This document shows, in pieces, positions 8,908-17,106 of a stretch of 46,778 bases of DNA. Position 1 is the stretch's first letter; each line of letters starts with the position of its first letter. Source of the DNA: Moraxella cuniculi DSM 21768 (GTDB lineage: Bacteria > Pseudomonadota > Gammaproteobacteria > Pseudomonadales > Moraxellaceae); assembly GCF_900156515.1 (NCBI RefSeq), contig NZ_FTNU01000018.1, positions 1 through 46,778 on the forward strand. The letters run 5' to 3'. The notes below the pieces were generated by a model, which saw only the letters and a program-made list of their open reading frames with translations, did no database searches and was not told the origin of the DNA. The translations under genes and the position numbers were made by a program.

Positions 8908-9243
8908 ATGATTAAGACGCTGGATATTACCCAATTTACACCGACAGCGGATAAGATTATTTGGGATGTGCGTGATGCTGACAAATATCAACAGGGGCAT
9001 ATTGAATATGCGACCAATCAACCATTGGCAACGATTAATCGGCAGCTGATTGACGAAACGCAGGGTGATATTTATGTTTTGTGCGGTGGTGGCACAAAAG
9101 CACAAAAAGCAGTGGAGCTTATTGAGCAGTTAGATGGTGGACGCACCGTTATTCATTTGACAGGCGGTACCAGAGCGGCGGTGGCACATGGCATGACTAT
9201 CGTTCGTAATGCTGATGGCAACCAGTCAAGCACGAAAGATTAA
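8908..9243 (+). CDS. Rhodanese-like domain protein
   Basis: A 111-aa single-domain rhodanese. WDVRDADKYQQGHIEYATN is the N-terminal rhodanese signature and VLCGGGTKAQKAVELI carries the active-site Cys in a CGGGTK loop. Single-domain rhodaneses transfer sulfane sulfur or sense sulfur/redox state in the cytoplasm. I chose ATG 8908 rather than GTG 8905 because TTGGAG (8895-8900) then has normal spacing. The short C-terminal tail (ADGNQSSTKD) is polar. Nothing downstream is co-oriented before the tRNA promoter, so it looks monocistronic. Confidence 0.8.
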   Translation: MIKTLDITQFTPTADKIIWDVRDADKYQQGHIEYATNQPLATINRQLIDETQGDIYVLCGGGTKAQKAVELIEQLDGGRTVIHLTGGTRAAVAHGMTIVRNADGNQSSTKD

Positions 9244-9298
9244 AATATATAAAAATCAATAAGTTATAAATTTTCTGAACTTTTTTGAAATTTATTTC

Positions 9299-9327
9299 TT
9301 GACAGTAAGCCGACTTGGTTGTATCAT
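9299..9327 (+). promoter_or_regulatory. Strong promoter of the tRNA-Pro/Arg/His operon
   Basis: A perfect TTGACA (9299-9304) is followed after exactly 17 bp by TATCAT (9322-9327). tRNA-Pro begins about 45 bp past the predicted start. Confidence 0.8.
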
Positions 9328-9378
9328 ACGCACCACAACGACAAGCTGATTAGCAAATCAAGACTTGAAGTTTGAAAT

Positions 9379-9455
<77 letters not shown>

Positions 9456-9458
9456 TTT

Positions 9459-9480
9459 TAAAGCCGAACAGGCTTTTTTT
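9459..9480 (+). terminator. Weak terminator-like hairpin between tRNA-Pro and tRNA-Arg
   Basis: AAAGCC and GGCTTT pair around a GAACA-type loop and are followed by a T7 run. The stem is short (about six pairs), so it may only attenuate read-through into the following tRNAs. Confidence 0.45.
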
Positions 9481-9502
9481 GTTGGCGAAAGCCATATCAT
9501 GA

Positions 9503-9579
9503 GCGCCTGTAGCTCAGTTGGATAGAGCATCTGCCTTCTAAGCAGGTGGTCGCAGGTTCGAATCCTGCCAGGCGTGCCA
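9503..9579 (+). tRNA. tRNA-Arg (anticodon UCU)
   Basis: A 77-nt cloverleaf with acceptor GCGCCTG/CAGGCGT (a G-U pair at position 1-72), anticodon arm CTGCC-TTCTAAG-CAG giving TCT, T arm GCAGGTTCGAATCCTGC and encoded CCA. Confidence 0.95.
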
Positions 9580-9597
9580 TTTGCCTGTTATGTTTAT

Positions 9598-9674
9598 GGC
9601 GGCTATAGCTCAGTTGGTAGAGCCCCGGGTTGTGATCTCGGTTGTCGTGGGTTCGAGTCCCATTAGTCGCCCCA
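9598..9674 (+). tRNA. tRNA-His (anticodon GUG)
   Basis: A 77-nt cloverleaf with the extra G(-1) at 9598 facing C73 at 9671, the identity mark of histidine tRNA. Acceptor GCGGCTA/TAGTCGC, anticodon loop TTGTGAT (GTG), encoded CCA at 9672-9674. Confidence 0.95.
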
Positions 9675-9700
9675 TTTTCTTGTAAAATTTCAGTATTATG

Positions 9701-9730
9701 AAGCCCAAAGCCAGTAGCTTGGGCTTTTTT
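9701..9730 (+). terminator. Terminator of the tRNA operon
   Basis: AAGCCCAA (9701-9708) pairs with TTGGGCTT (from 9719) and is followed by a T6 run. Confidence 0.8.
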
Positions 9731-10298
9731 GCTTTTTAACCATTGGTCATAACATTCCATCAATAATGCTGCATGGGTCATACATTTTTTGTTGCTTTAT
9801 TTTTCCCTGTGTAGCCAGCAGTTGCCACAACGCAAATTAATCATACCAAGCTAAAGATAATTTATCGCTAAGATAAAACGATGGGCTGTATGCAAAATCT
9901 ATGCTTGCACCATTTTAAACTTATCGCATCTTGAAACTATGGAGAGTTTGAATGGATAGTGGCTGTGGAATTTGCCAAATGGGCTGCTTGTGATGCCAAA
10001 AATCAGCTGGTTAATTTATAATATATTTAATAATTATTTATAAAAATTTACCAAAAATCTAACAAAAAGCAACCAACAAATTGACAATCAACGCAATAAG
10101 CTGAGCAAAACTTTGGCGTAGCAACAAAAGCTGTTACTGTCATCGGGCTGCTTTGGTGGTGTATTGGTGAGCAAGAGAATTGCTGGCGATGCGTATTATT
10201 TATCAATTATTATAAATTATAATTTAACAGATTGCTTAATGATTGTCGGTAGGCTTTGCTTTTGTGGTGTGATTTGTTGATTTTGTCCTTGATTGGCA

Positions 10299-10327
10299 TT
10301 GTTATCTTGGTAGCTTTGCGATACAAT
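10299..10327 (+). promoter_or_regulatory. Putative promoter of thiG
   Basis: TTGTTA (10299-10304) and TACAAT (10322-10327) with a 17-bp spacer, ending about 30 bp before the thiG start. Confidence 0.5.
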
Positions 10328-10356
10328 GCAGCTGATGACTTTTATTGGGGCAAAGG

Positions 10357-11145
10357 ATGATGAATGCAGACAAATTGGTAATCGGCAGCAGAGAGTTTGA
10401 TTCTCGCTTATTGGTGGGTACAGGCAAATATCAAGACTTGCACGCCACTCATCAGGCAATCAAGGCAAGTGGTGCAGAAATTGTTACCGTCGCCATTCGC
10501 CGCACCAATATCGGACAAAATCCCAATGAGCCAAATCTGCTCGATATTATTCCACCAACGGAATATACAATTTTGCCAAATACGGCAGGCTGTTTTGATG
10601 CACCCAGTGCGGTGCGTACCTGTTTGTTGGCAAGGGAGTTGCTTGATGGGCATAATTTGGTCAAGCTTGAGGTGCTGGGCGATGAAAAAAACCTGTATCC
10701 CAATGTCATTGAGACGGTCAAAGCAGCCAAGCAGCTGGTTGATGATGGATTTGAGGTCATGGTGTACACTTCTGACGATCCAATCGTGGCAAATGAGCTG
10801 GCGAGCATGGGCTGTGTGGCGATTATGCCGCTGGGGAGTTTGATTGGCTCTGGCTTGGGTCTGCTCAATCGCCATACGCTTAGTTTGATTATCGAACAAA
10901 GCACAGTGCCTGTGCTGGTTGATGCTGGAGTTGGTACGGCTTCTGATGCTGCTATTGCCATGGAACTTGGCTGTGATGGCGTGCTGATGAATACGGCAAT
11001 TGCTCATGCAAAAAATCCCACTTTGATGGCAACGGCGATGCAATATGCAATCAAGGCTGGGCGTGCAGCGTTTTTGGCAGGGCGAATGTCGCCACGCTAC
11101 ATGGCACAGGCAAGCTCGCCACAGACGGGGTATTTTTTCACTTAG
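10357..11145 (+). CDS. thiG: Thiazole synthase ThiG
   Basis: A 262-aa protein with the full ThiG barrel. It starts at [19 protein letters not shown] and has VTVAIRR, the LPNTAGC segment, [14 protein letters not shown] with the Schiff-base lysine region, [25 protein letters not shown] and [11 protein letters not shown] as the phosphate-binding end. It forms the thiazole phosphate moiety of thiamine from deoxyxylulose phosphate, dehydroglycine and ThiS thiocarboxylate. ATG 10357 or 10360 is likely the start; a TTG at 10345 is also in frame, but the GGGG/AAAGG signal lies between them. The usual neighbour thiS is not visible upstream. An A7 run in the gene is in frame, useful as a check on homopolymer accuracy. 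Confidence 0.95.
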   Translation: MMNADKLVIGSREFDSRLLVGTGKYQDLHATHQAIKASGAEIVTVAIRRTNIGQNPNEPNLLDIIPPTEYTILPNTAGCFDAPSAVRTCLLARELLDGHNLVKLEVLGDEKNLYPNVIETVKAAKQLVDDGFEVMVYTSDDPIVANELASMGCVAIMPLGSLIGSGLGLLNRHTLSLIIEQSTVPVLVDAGVGTASDAAIAMELGCDGVLMNTAIAHAKNPTLMATAMQYAIKAGRAAFLAGRMSPRYMAQASSPQTGYFFT

Positions 11146-11203
11146 ATTAACAGGCTGATGTTAATAACTGTTTGTTAAATATTAAAAAATAATCATGAAA
11201 GAC

Positions 11204-11232
11204 TTATCAAATGCCACAAAGTTTGCTATCAT
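11204..11232 (+). promoter_or_regulatory. Putative promoter of the wax ester synthase gene
   Basis: TTATCA (11204-11209) and TATCAT (11227-11232) separated by 17 bp, 28 bp before the GTG start. Confidence 0.45.
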
Positions 11233-11260
11233 AGGCACAGTTTTTTAAGGACGGTAGATT

Positions 11261-12655
11261 GTGCGTATGCTTGGCATTGTTGATTTATTGTTTTTATTGT
11301 TAGAAAATGCCAAGCAGCCGATGCATGTGGCAGGGATTTGTGTATTTGAATTGCCAAAGCACAGCACCAGTCAAGACGAAGCACAGTATTTTGCCCAACT
11401 GCTTGGACAGGCGGATGTTGATAGTTTGCCGAATTTCCCATTTAATCAACAGCTTGCAGGGCTTTTTTGGCAAAAAGCCAGCCGCTTTGATTGGCACAAG
11501 CATTGTTACCATCATCGCCTACAAACTGGCGAAATGTCCGAATTGCTAGAAAAAGTTTCTAATTTGCACGAAGAGCGTTTGTTAAAAGACAGACCGCTGT
11601 GGCAGCTGCACTTATTTAGCAACTTGCAGCCAGAGCATGAAAACGCCCCCAAGCGATTTGCTTTATACCTTAAGATTCATCATGCGGTGCTTGATGGCGT
11701 GGCAGCGATGCGATTATTCCAACGCTTGCTTTCTAGGCGAGCTGACGAGATTTTGCCACAGCCGCTTTGGTCAAGGCAAATTCGCCAGCGTCAGAGCAGT
11801 TTTGTGCGGCAGAATAAGTCATTTTTGGGGCATTTAACAGAGCAGCTTGGCAGCATTACGCCTGTACTGGCTGAGCTAAAGCAAGATTATAAGCTGTATC
11901 GTCAAGGGCAGACAGAGGCGTTTATTGGCAGTTTGCAAGCACCGCCATCGCTATTTAATCAAAAAATCACCACACGGCGAGATTTTTTGGCAATTGCACT
12001 ACAAAAATCACGCTTTGTGGAGATTGCCAAAACCCTTGGGCTGACAACCAATGATGTGATTTTGGCGGTGTGTGCTTATGCACTGCGAGCTTATCTTTGT
12101 CAGCAAAATGCTCTGCCGAGCAAATCGCTGATTGCTTTTGTGCCAATTTCGCTACGCAATAATGATACAGCACTGGGTAATCAGATTTCTTTTATCCCAA
12201 CAAATCTGGGAACGGCTGAAGAGGATTTGTTAGTTAGAATTAACAAAATAAGTCAAAGCATTCAAGCTGGAAAAGCACGAATGCAGCGTATGACGCAGGC
12301 ACAATTTATCAATTATACAGCTGCACATTATGCGTGGGCGGGGGTGAATTTGGCACTGCGATTGTATCCAAAAAAACAAGCGTTTAATTTGGTAATCTCC
12401 AATATCCCTGGTGATGACAATACGCCATTATACCTAAATGGTGCAAGATTATCAGCTGTTTATCCTGCTTCTGTGCTGTTTGATGGGCAGGCGTTGAATA
12501 TCAGCTTTGCCAATTATCAAGACCGCATTGACTTTGGGCTGATTGCTTGTGGCGAAGTACTGCCAAATATTCATCATTTGCCAGAGTTAATCAAACAAGG
12601 GCTTGAGGCGTACGAAAATTTGCTCTTTTATAACAAAACACCTATCAAAGATTAA
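11261..12655 (+). CDS. Wax ester synthase/diacylglycerol acyltransferase (WS/DGAT)
   Basis: A 464-aa bifunctional acyltransferase close to the Acinetobacter type (~458 aa). The active-site motif HHAVLDG is near residue 142, with TTNDVILAVCAYALR and NLVISNIPG further on, all family hallmarks. It esterifies acyl-CoA with fatty alcohols or diacylglycerol at the inner membrane to make storage wax esters or triacylglycerol. The N-terminus MRMLGIVDLLFLLLEN plus KQPMHV matches the family start, so I take GTG 11261, with AAGGACGG seven bases upstream. A bidirectional terminator separates it from the convergent gene. Confidence 0.9.
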   Translation: MRMLGIVDLLFLLLENAKQPMHVAGICVFELPKHSTSQDEAQYFAQLLGQADVDSLPNFPFNQQLAGLFWQKASRFDWHKHCYHHRLQTGEMSELLEKVSNLHEERLLKDRPLWQLHLFSNLQPEHENAPKRFALYLKIHHAVLDGVAAMRLFQRLLSRRADEILPQPLWSRQIRQRQSSFVRQNKSFLGHLTEQLGSITPVLAELKQDYKLYRQGQTEAFIGSLQAPPSLFNQKITTRRDFLAIALQKSRFVEIAKTLGLTTNDVILAVCAYALRAYLCQQNALPSKSLIAFVPISLRNNDTALGNQISFIPTNLGTAEEDLLVRINKISQSIQAGKARMQRMTQAQFINYTAAHYAWAGVNLALRLYPKKQAFNLVISNIPGDDNTPLYLNGARLSAVYPASVLFDGQALNISFANYQDRIDFGLIACGEVLPNIHHLPELIKQGLEAYENLLFYNKTPIKD

Positions 12656-12684
12656 ATAAGCATTGTTTATTAATACTAATAAAT

Positions 12685-12715
12685 AAAGCACCCAATTGTT
12701 TATCGGGTGCTTTTT
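12685..12715. terminator. Bidirectional terminator between convergent genes
   Basis: AAAGCACCC (12685-12693) pairs with GGGTGCTTT (12705-12713). A T-run follows on the plus strand and an A-rich stretch precedes it, so it can serve both converging genes. Confidence 0.8.
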
Positions 12716-12722
12716 GGTGAGC

Positions 12723-13865
12723 CTACGCACCCCAAACTTCATCGGCAATTTCACGAATGAGTGCGACTTTTGCCCACTGGGCTTCCTCGGTGAGAATGTT
12801 GCCTTCTTCGGTACTGGCAAAACCACATTGCGGACTTAGGCACAGCTGATTAATGTCCACATATTGGGTTGCCTCTTGAATGCGTGCGATGATTTCATTT
12901 TTGTCTTCAAGCTCGCCTGTTTTTGAGGTAATCAGTCCAAGCACGACTTGCTGGTCTTTGATGTGCTTTAATGGCTCAAAATCGCCAGCCCGATCGCTGT
13001 CATATTCTAAGAAAAATCCATCAACACGGCAGCTGCCAAACAGCACTTCGGCAACAGGGGCATAACTGCCTTCTGAGAACCATGTGGAGCGAAAATTGCC
13101 ACGGCAAATGTGCATGGTGATGGTCATGTCGGCAGGCTTGGCATCAACGATGCGATTAATCATAGCAACATAATCTTTGGCAAGTTTGTCAAAATCCCAG
13201 CCACGAGCGGCAAATTCGGCACGCTTATCCACCGCACAAAATTGACCCCAGCTGGTGTCATCAAGTTGCAGATTTCTTAGCCCCATTGCATAAAATTTTT
13301 GCATTGCCTTGATATAAGCATCGCCAATATCACGATACAGCACTGCTTCATCTTGGTAGCGATCAATTGGTTGATAGTTTGGATCACGCACACAGGCAAC
13401 CAAATGCAGCATTGAGGGTGAGGGAATGGTAAATTTGGTCGGCGTCTCGCCTGCAGCATCGGCAAGAAGCTGATAGGTATTGATGAATGAATGCTTGTCC
13501 GAAAAATCAATCTTGTCGGTGATGGTTACACTGTGGCTTTTTGGCTTGGCATCTTTAAACTGTACGGAAAAATTCTCGGTCTCTACCCATTGCACTCCTT
13601 CTAAGTCCGCCAAAAAATCCAAATGCCACCATACACGGCTAAATTCACCATCGCTGACGGCATTAAGACCGTGCTGTTTTTGTTTTTCGACCAATTTGCT
13701 GATTTCTTGCTTAAGTATCACTTGATAATCATCGCTGCTTATTGTGCCTGCGTTGAGTTTTTCTTTGGCAGTCATTAAGGCTTGGGTGCGTAAAAATGAG
13801 CCAACGACATCATTGCGATAAGGGGCTTGATGACGCACGGTGGCGGTTGCAAATAGTTTTGACAT
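12723..13865 (-). CDS. MetE-like cobalamin-independent methyltransferase (YxjG/YxjH family)
   Basis: A 380-aa protein with only the C-terminal MetE-type barrel. RNDVVGSFLRT opens it, DGEFSRVWWHLDFL follows, and likely zinc ligands are His and Cys in MHICRGN and Cys in LSPQCGFAST. LDDTSWGQFC and GFFLEYDSD are further family blocks. Such short MetE relatives transfer methyl groups to a thiol, often homocysteine; the methyl donor is not certain. The start ATG has GAGGAT at good spacing. It lies 58 bp behind an AAHS-type transporter on the same strand, so the transporter may import the methyl donor or a related compound; this is inference. Confidence 0.85.
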   Translation of the reverse strand: MSKLFATATVRHQAPYRNDVVGSFLRTQALMTAKEKLNAGTISSDDYQVILKQEISKLVEKQKQHGLNAVSDGEFSRVWWHLDFLADLEGVQWVETENFSVQFKDAKPKSHSVTITDKIDFSDKHSFINTYQLLADAAGETPTKFTIPSPSMLHLVACVRDPNYQPIDRYQDEAVLYRDIGDAYIKAMQKFYAMGLRNLQLDDTSWGQFCAVDKRAEFAARGWDFDKLAKDYVAMINRIVDAKPADMTITMHICRGNFRSTWFSEGSYAPVAEVLFGSCRVDGFFLEYDSDRAGDFEPLKHIKDQQVVLGLITSKTGELEDKNEIIARIQEATQYVDINQLCLSPQCGFASTEEGNILTEEAQWAKVALIREIADEVWGA

Positions 13866-13923
13866 GGCTAAATCCTCATCTGGTTGGTTTGATAAAAGTG
13901 TTAATTGTTATCGAATTATGCTT

Positions 13924-15249
13924 TTAGTCAGTTTGCTTGGGAATGTGCAAAAAATACACAGCGACACAGGCAAGCAAAATAACGCCACTGGCACCTAAGT
14001 ACAAATCATCTTTGCCAATATCCAAATCAAGCAGCTTGCCTGCCAAAATTGGCGAGGCTATTGAGCCAAGTCGCCCGATGCCGATTGCTGTACCAACGCC
14101 TGTGCTGCGAAAACTTGGCTTGTATAGCGTTGGGTTGATGGCATACAGGCCTGTGATACAACCATTTATCAAAGCACCGATAAGCACAGCAAAAACAAGT
14201 GCGATGGCAAGATTGGGGCTAAAAACAAAAGCAATGATGGCAAGCGATGATAATGCGATAAATGTCATCAGGGTAAATCTTGGGCTAAGATGGCTCACTA
14301 GGAAGCCAAAAATCAACGAGCCGACCGCACCGCCGATGCTGATCGCCATACCGACTGTTTGGCTTTGTTGTTTTGCCAATCCTGAGGATTCTAGCAATGC
14401 AGGCGTCCAAGAGCTGACAAAGTAAAAAGACGACATAACAGCAATGAACGCAAGCCAAATCAGTAGGGTGGTTTTGTATTGTTGGCTAGTAAACAGCTGG
14501 CTGATGGCGGTGGTTTGTTTTGATTGCTTGCTAAGAGGTGGCAGTCGCCAGTCGCCTGTTTTGCCGATTTTGTTGGCTATCTTGGTTAGTCTGTTGGCGG
14601 CGTTTCTTGGTTGTTGTTGGTTTAAAAATGACACAGACTCTGGCAAGAGAGCGATGATGGCAACAAGTGCCAAGCCTGTCAAAACAGCACCTGTCATAAA
14701 TACCGAACGAAAGCCGAACTCATCTTGCAAAATGACTGCCGACAGACCGCCAAGCATTGCACCGATACCAAAGCCACTGGCATAGATGGCGATTGCCAGA
14801 CCACGCCATTTTTGATTGGCGTATTCGCTGACAATGACATTGGTGCAGGGCAAAATCCCACCCACGCCCACGCCTGTAATCAGTCTTGACAGTGCGATGT
14901 CCTCGACCGTGATGGCAAAATAAGTCATCAGCATACCAAGTGCTGATAGGGCGGTTGCGATGATTAATAAGGGACGGCGACCAAATTTATCGGCAAATGG
15001 AGCAAGTCCCATAGAGCCTATCGCCATACCAATAAAGCCTGCACTCATCAGACTGCCGATTTGCGTGCCAGTCAGTCCCAGCTCGTTTTGGATACTTTTG
15101 GCGGTAAAGGCGATTGCCAGTACATCAAAGCCATCAAGCATATTTAGGACAACTGCCAAAGCAACAATCAGCCATTGGTAGCGGTGCATGGGGGTGTGAT
15201 TGATGGCATAAGCCAGATTATGCTGTGCAAGATGAGAGCTGTTATTCAT
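13924..15249 (-). CDS. MFS transporter, aromatic acid:H+ symporter (AAHS) type
   Basis: A 441-aa, 12-helix MFS permease. NMLDGFDVLAIAF in helix 1 is the AAHS-type DGFD signature, and PFADKFGRRPLL is the classical loop 2-3 motif. ITGVGVGGILPCTNVIVSEY matches helix 4, and a long cytoplasmic loop (residues ~215-245) precedes the second half. Relatives (BenK, PcaK, MhpT, VanK) import aromatic acids. The substrate is not determinable here. It is followed by the MetE-like gene and probably shares its transcript. The upstream 130 bp is AT-rich. Confidence 0.85.
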   Translation of the reverse strand: MNNSSHLAQHNLAYAINHTPMHRYQWLIVALAVVLNMLDGFDVLAIAFTAKSIQNELGLTGTQIGSLMSAGFIGMAIGSMGLAPFADKFGRRPLLIIATALSALGMLMTYFAITVEDIALSRLITGVGVGGILPCTNVIVSEYANQKWRGLAIAIYASGFGIGAMLGGLSAVILQDEFGFRSVFMTGAVLTGLALVAIIALLPESVSFLNQQQPRNAANRLTKIANKIGKTGDWRLPPLSKQSKQTTAISQLFTSQQYKTTLLIWLAFIAVMSSFYFVSSWTPALLESSGLAKQQSQTVGMAISIGGAVGSLIFGFLVSHLSPRFTLMTFIALSSLAIIAFVFSPNLAIALVFAVLIGALINGCITGLYAINPTLYKPSFRSTGVGTAIGIGRLGSIASPILAGKLLDLDIGKDDLYLGASGVILLACVAVYFLHIPKQTD

Positions 15250-15383
15250 AACCGATATTTTGCTATTATTTATGATTAATAAAAATTGTGCATTATAACG
15301 GACTTTTATGATGAATAAGTATCAATATTTTCAAAGAAACATGAAAAAATATCATGATAAACTTGTGCTGGCGACAAGGTAAT

Positions 15384-15410
15384 AAAAAACACCCATCAGC
15401 AGATGGGTGA
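15384..15410 (-). terminator. Terminator after the fdxA-DUF1304 pair
   Basis: On the minus strand GATGGGTG-type arms (15390-15397 and 15402-15409, 8 bp, 4-base loop) are followed by a T6 run (15389-15384). Confidence 0.8.
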
Positions 15411-15448
15411 ATGCATTAAGGGGGATTGAATTAATCGTGTATGCCAAA

Positions 15449-15817
15449 TTAGATGAGTAGCACCGCCAACAGTGCCAATACTGCTGGCAGACCTTGTTTG
15501 ATTAAGATGGCTGGATTTGAGGTGATGGCACCCCAAATGGCAGCGAGAATAACAAAGCCAAGAAACAAAATACTGGCATCAGTGCGAGCAACTTGTGGGG
15601 CGAAAAAATACGCCCACGCAAGCCCTGTCGCCAAAAAGCCATTATACAGCCCTTGGTTGCTAAACAAAACTTGCACGCTTTTTTGTTGCAAAAACTCAAT
15701 CGGCAGACCAAAAATGCGGGCAGCTTGTGAGCTTGGAATCTTGCATATTTCAAGGTACATGATAAAAAAATGCTCAATAATAACAATCAAGACCAAGCAA
15801 GTTGCCAGCGTTTGCAT
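15449..15817 (-). CDS. DUF1304 family membrane protein
   Basis: A 122-aa protein with four hydrophobic helices. The family pattern is clear: IVIIEHFFIMYLE at the start, then FGL, SVQVLFSNQGLYNGFLATGLAWA in the middle and GFVILAAIWGAIT. The function of the family is unknown. It starts 31 bp after fdxA stops and is followed by a terminator, so the two are likely one operon. TTGGA precedes the ATG. Confidence 0.85.
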   Translation of the reverse strand: MQTLATCLVLIVIIEHFFIMYLEICKIPSSQAARIFGLPIEFLQQKSVQVLFSNQGLYNGFLATGLAWAYFFAPQVARTDASILFLGFVILAAIWGAITSNPAILIKQGLPAVLALLAVLLI

Positions 15818-15848
15818 AACGATTCCAAGCGTGTTTATTGGTGTGAAT

Positions 15849-16172
15849 TTAGCGTTCTAGGTACTGAATCTTGCCCTCAACGCCGTCCCATTTTTCGTAG
15901 TCAGGCAGCGGGTCTTTTTTCTCGGTGATGTTTGTCCATACGCCTGACAGCTCTTCGTTGAGTGCCAAAAACTCTTCTTGACCTGCAGGCAGTTCATCTT
16001 CAGAAAAAATCGCATTGGCTGGACATTCAGGCTCGCATAAGGCACAGTCAATACACTCATCAGGGTTGATGACCAAAAAATTTGGGCCTTCGTAGAAACA
16101 GTCTACAGGGCATACTTCCACACAGTCGGTGTATTTGCACAAAATACAGTTATCAGTTACAACAAAAGTCAT
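15849..16172 (-). CDS. fdxA: 7Fe-8S ferredoxin FdxA
   Basis: A 107-aa ferredoxin of the Azotobacter FdI/FdxA type. The N-terminal cysteines [21 protein letters not shown] and the second set [12 protein letters not shown] bind a [3Fe-4S] and a [4Fe-4S] cluster. The acidic C-terminal extension (residues 60-107) is typical of this subfamily. It carries electrons in the cytoplasm; the partner is not shown. AAGGT precedes the ATG at proper spacing. Transcribed with the DUF1304 gene. Confidence 0.95.
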   Translation of the reverse strand: MTFVVTDNCILCKYTDCVEVCPVDCFYEGPNFLVINPDECIDCALCEPECPANAIFSEDELPAGQEEFLALNEELSGVWTNITEKKDPLPDYEKWDGVEGKIQYLER

Positions 16173-16459
16173 GTTTTTACCTTATGCTAGCGGTTGGCTG
16201 GGGCATTTTGCCCAAAAGAATAACTAATAAGAAAGGGCAATGCCCAAAACTGGCTTATTGTAGCGTGTTTGGGCAATTTTCTCAAATAAAACCTGTTATT
16301 TTGTTATGCCAAAAGTGAAAAAATATACCAAAAATTCGCAAAAGCCTCAAAGCAAGTGAAAATGAGAATTGCTCAAGGCTTATTGCTGAGATTTTTGTGC
16401 AAATTTTGGTGTTTTTTAATTATTTATTTAAAAATACCAATAAATTGACAGTGGTTATT

Positions 16460-16966
16460 TTATTGAGTTGCTGCCAAAGCCTCTCTTTGGGCTTTTTTGG
16501 CGATGGCATAGCATTCTTCGATGTGGTCAAAGCTGATTTTCTTAAAAATCATATAACCTAAAGTTGCTGCAACCATTGAGCCACCCAGCGGAATATATTT
16601 GCTGACTTGCTTGCCAATAAAGCGACCGCCAAAGCCTTGCACGGTTTTATTTACCACGCCACGAGCGGCAATCAAGCCACCAACAGCGATGATGCGGTCT
16701 TTGAGATTTTGTTCACGGAGCGTTTCATTGCCTGCAAGTTGTGCTTCGTCTTTTAGTCCAAAGCGAGCGGTAATTTCAGGCAATAATTTGCTTAGCATGG
16801 CAACATCAACCGCAACATCCAAAAATGGCAATGGAATCACTGCCACGCCAGCAGATATTTTGGCTCGGGATTTTGCCAGTGCTTGGCATTCGGCACGGAT
16901 TTGCTCAAGATTCAGCGTTGTATCAATATTGGTAGCAACAGGCTGACTGATAGAAGTGTTTAGCAT
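16460..16966 (-). CDS. Uncharacterised protein, DUF697-like hydrophobic segments
   Basis: A 168-aa protein. The middle has IPLPFLDVAVDVAMLSKLLPEI and ARFGL, then a second hydrophobic stretch GGSMVAATLGYMIFKKI near residue 130 and an amphipathic C-terminus. This arrangement resembles the DUF697/YcjF-type membrane-associated domain of proteobacteria, but I cannot confirm it. AAGGAAA sits before the ATG, supporting the start. Flanking gaps are AT-rich and without signals I can assign. Confidence 0.6.
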   Translation of the reverse strand: MLNTSISQPVATNIDTTLNLEQIRAECQALAKSRAKISAGVAVIPLPFLDVAVDVAMLSKLLPEITARFGLKDEAQLAGNETLREQNLKDRIIAVGGLIAARGVVNKTVQGFGGRFIGKQVSKYIPLGGSMVAATLGYMIFKKISFDHIEECYAIAKKAQREALAATQ

Positions 16967-17106
16967 AGAATTTCCTTAATCAATTGTTGGTTTGGGCATG
17001 ATGCCATACTTGGTAATTTCACCACAATAGCTATTTTACGATGATTATCATAAGTTACAAGTATTTTTGTGTAATATTTGTATGGCTTGTGTCTTTTGTT
17101 TGGCAT

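Larger units (their letters stand above)
9675..10356. other. Long intergenic region between the tRNA operon and thiG
   Basis: After the tRNA terminator there is about 570 bp without a supported gene. A short open stretch around 9940-10020 could be read as a C-terminal fragment (EFAKWAACDAKNQLVNL then stop), but it has no start and I do not recognise it. The thiG promoter is at the right end. No TPP riboswitch signature and no thiS gene is visible here. Confidence 0.5.

Noticed and set aside
9940-10021. Possible C-terminal gene fragment before thiG
   Set aside because: Only about 27 codons, no start and no recognisable motif.
10217-11043. Minus-strand frames over thiG
   Set aside because: They are antisense shadows of an unambiguous thiG and have Cys/Gln/His-rich, unstructured composition.
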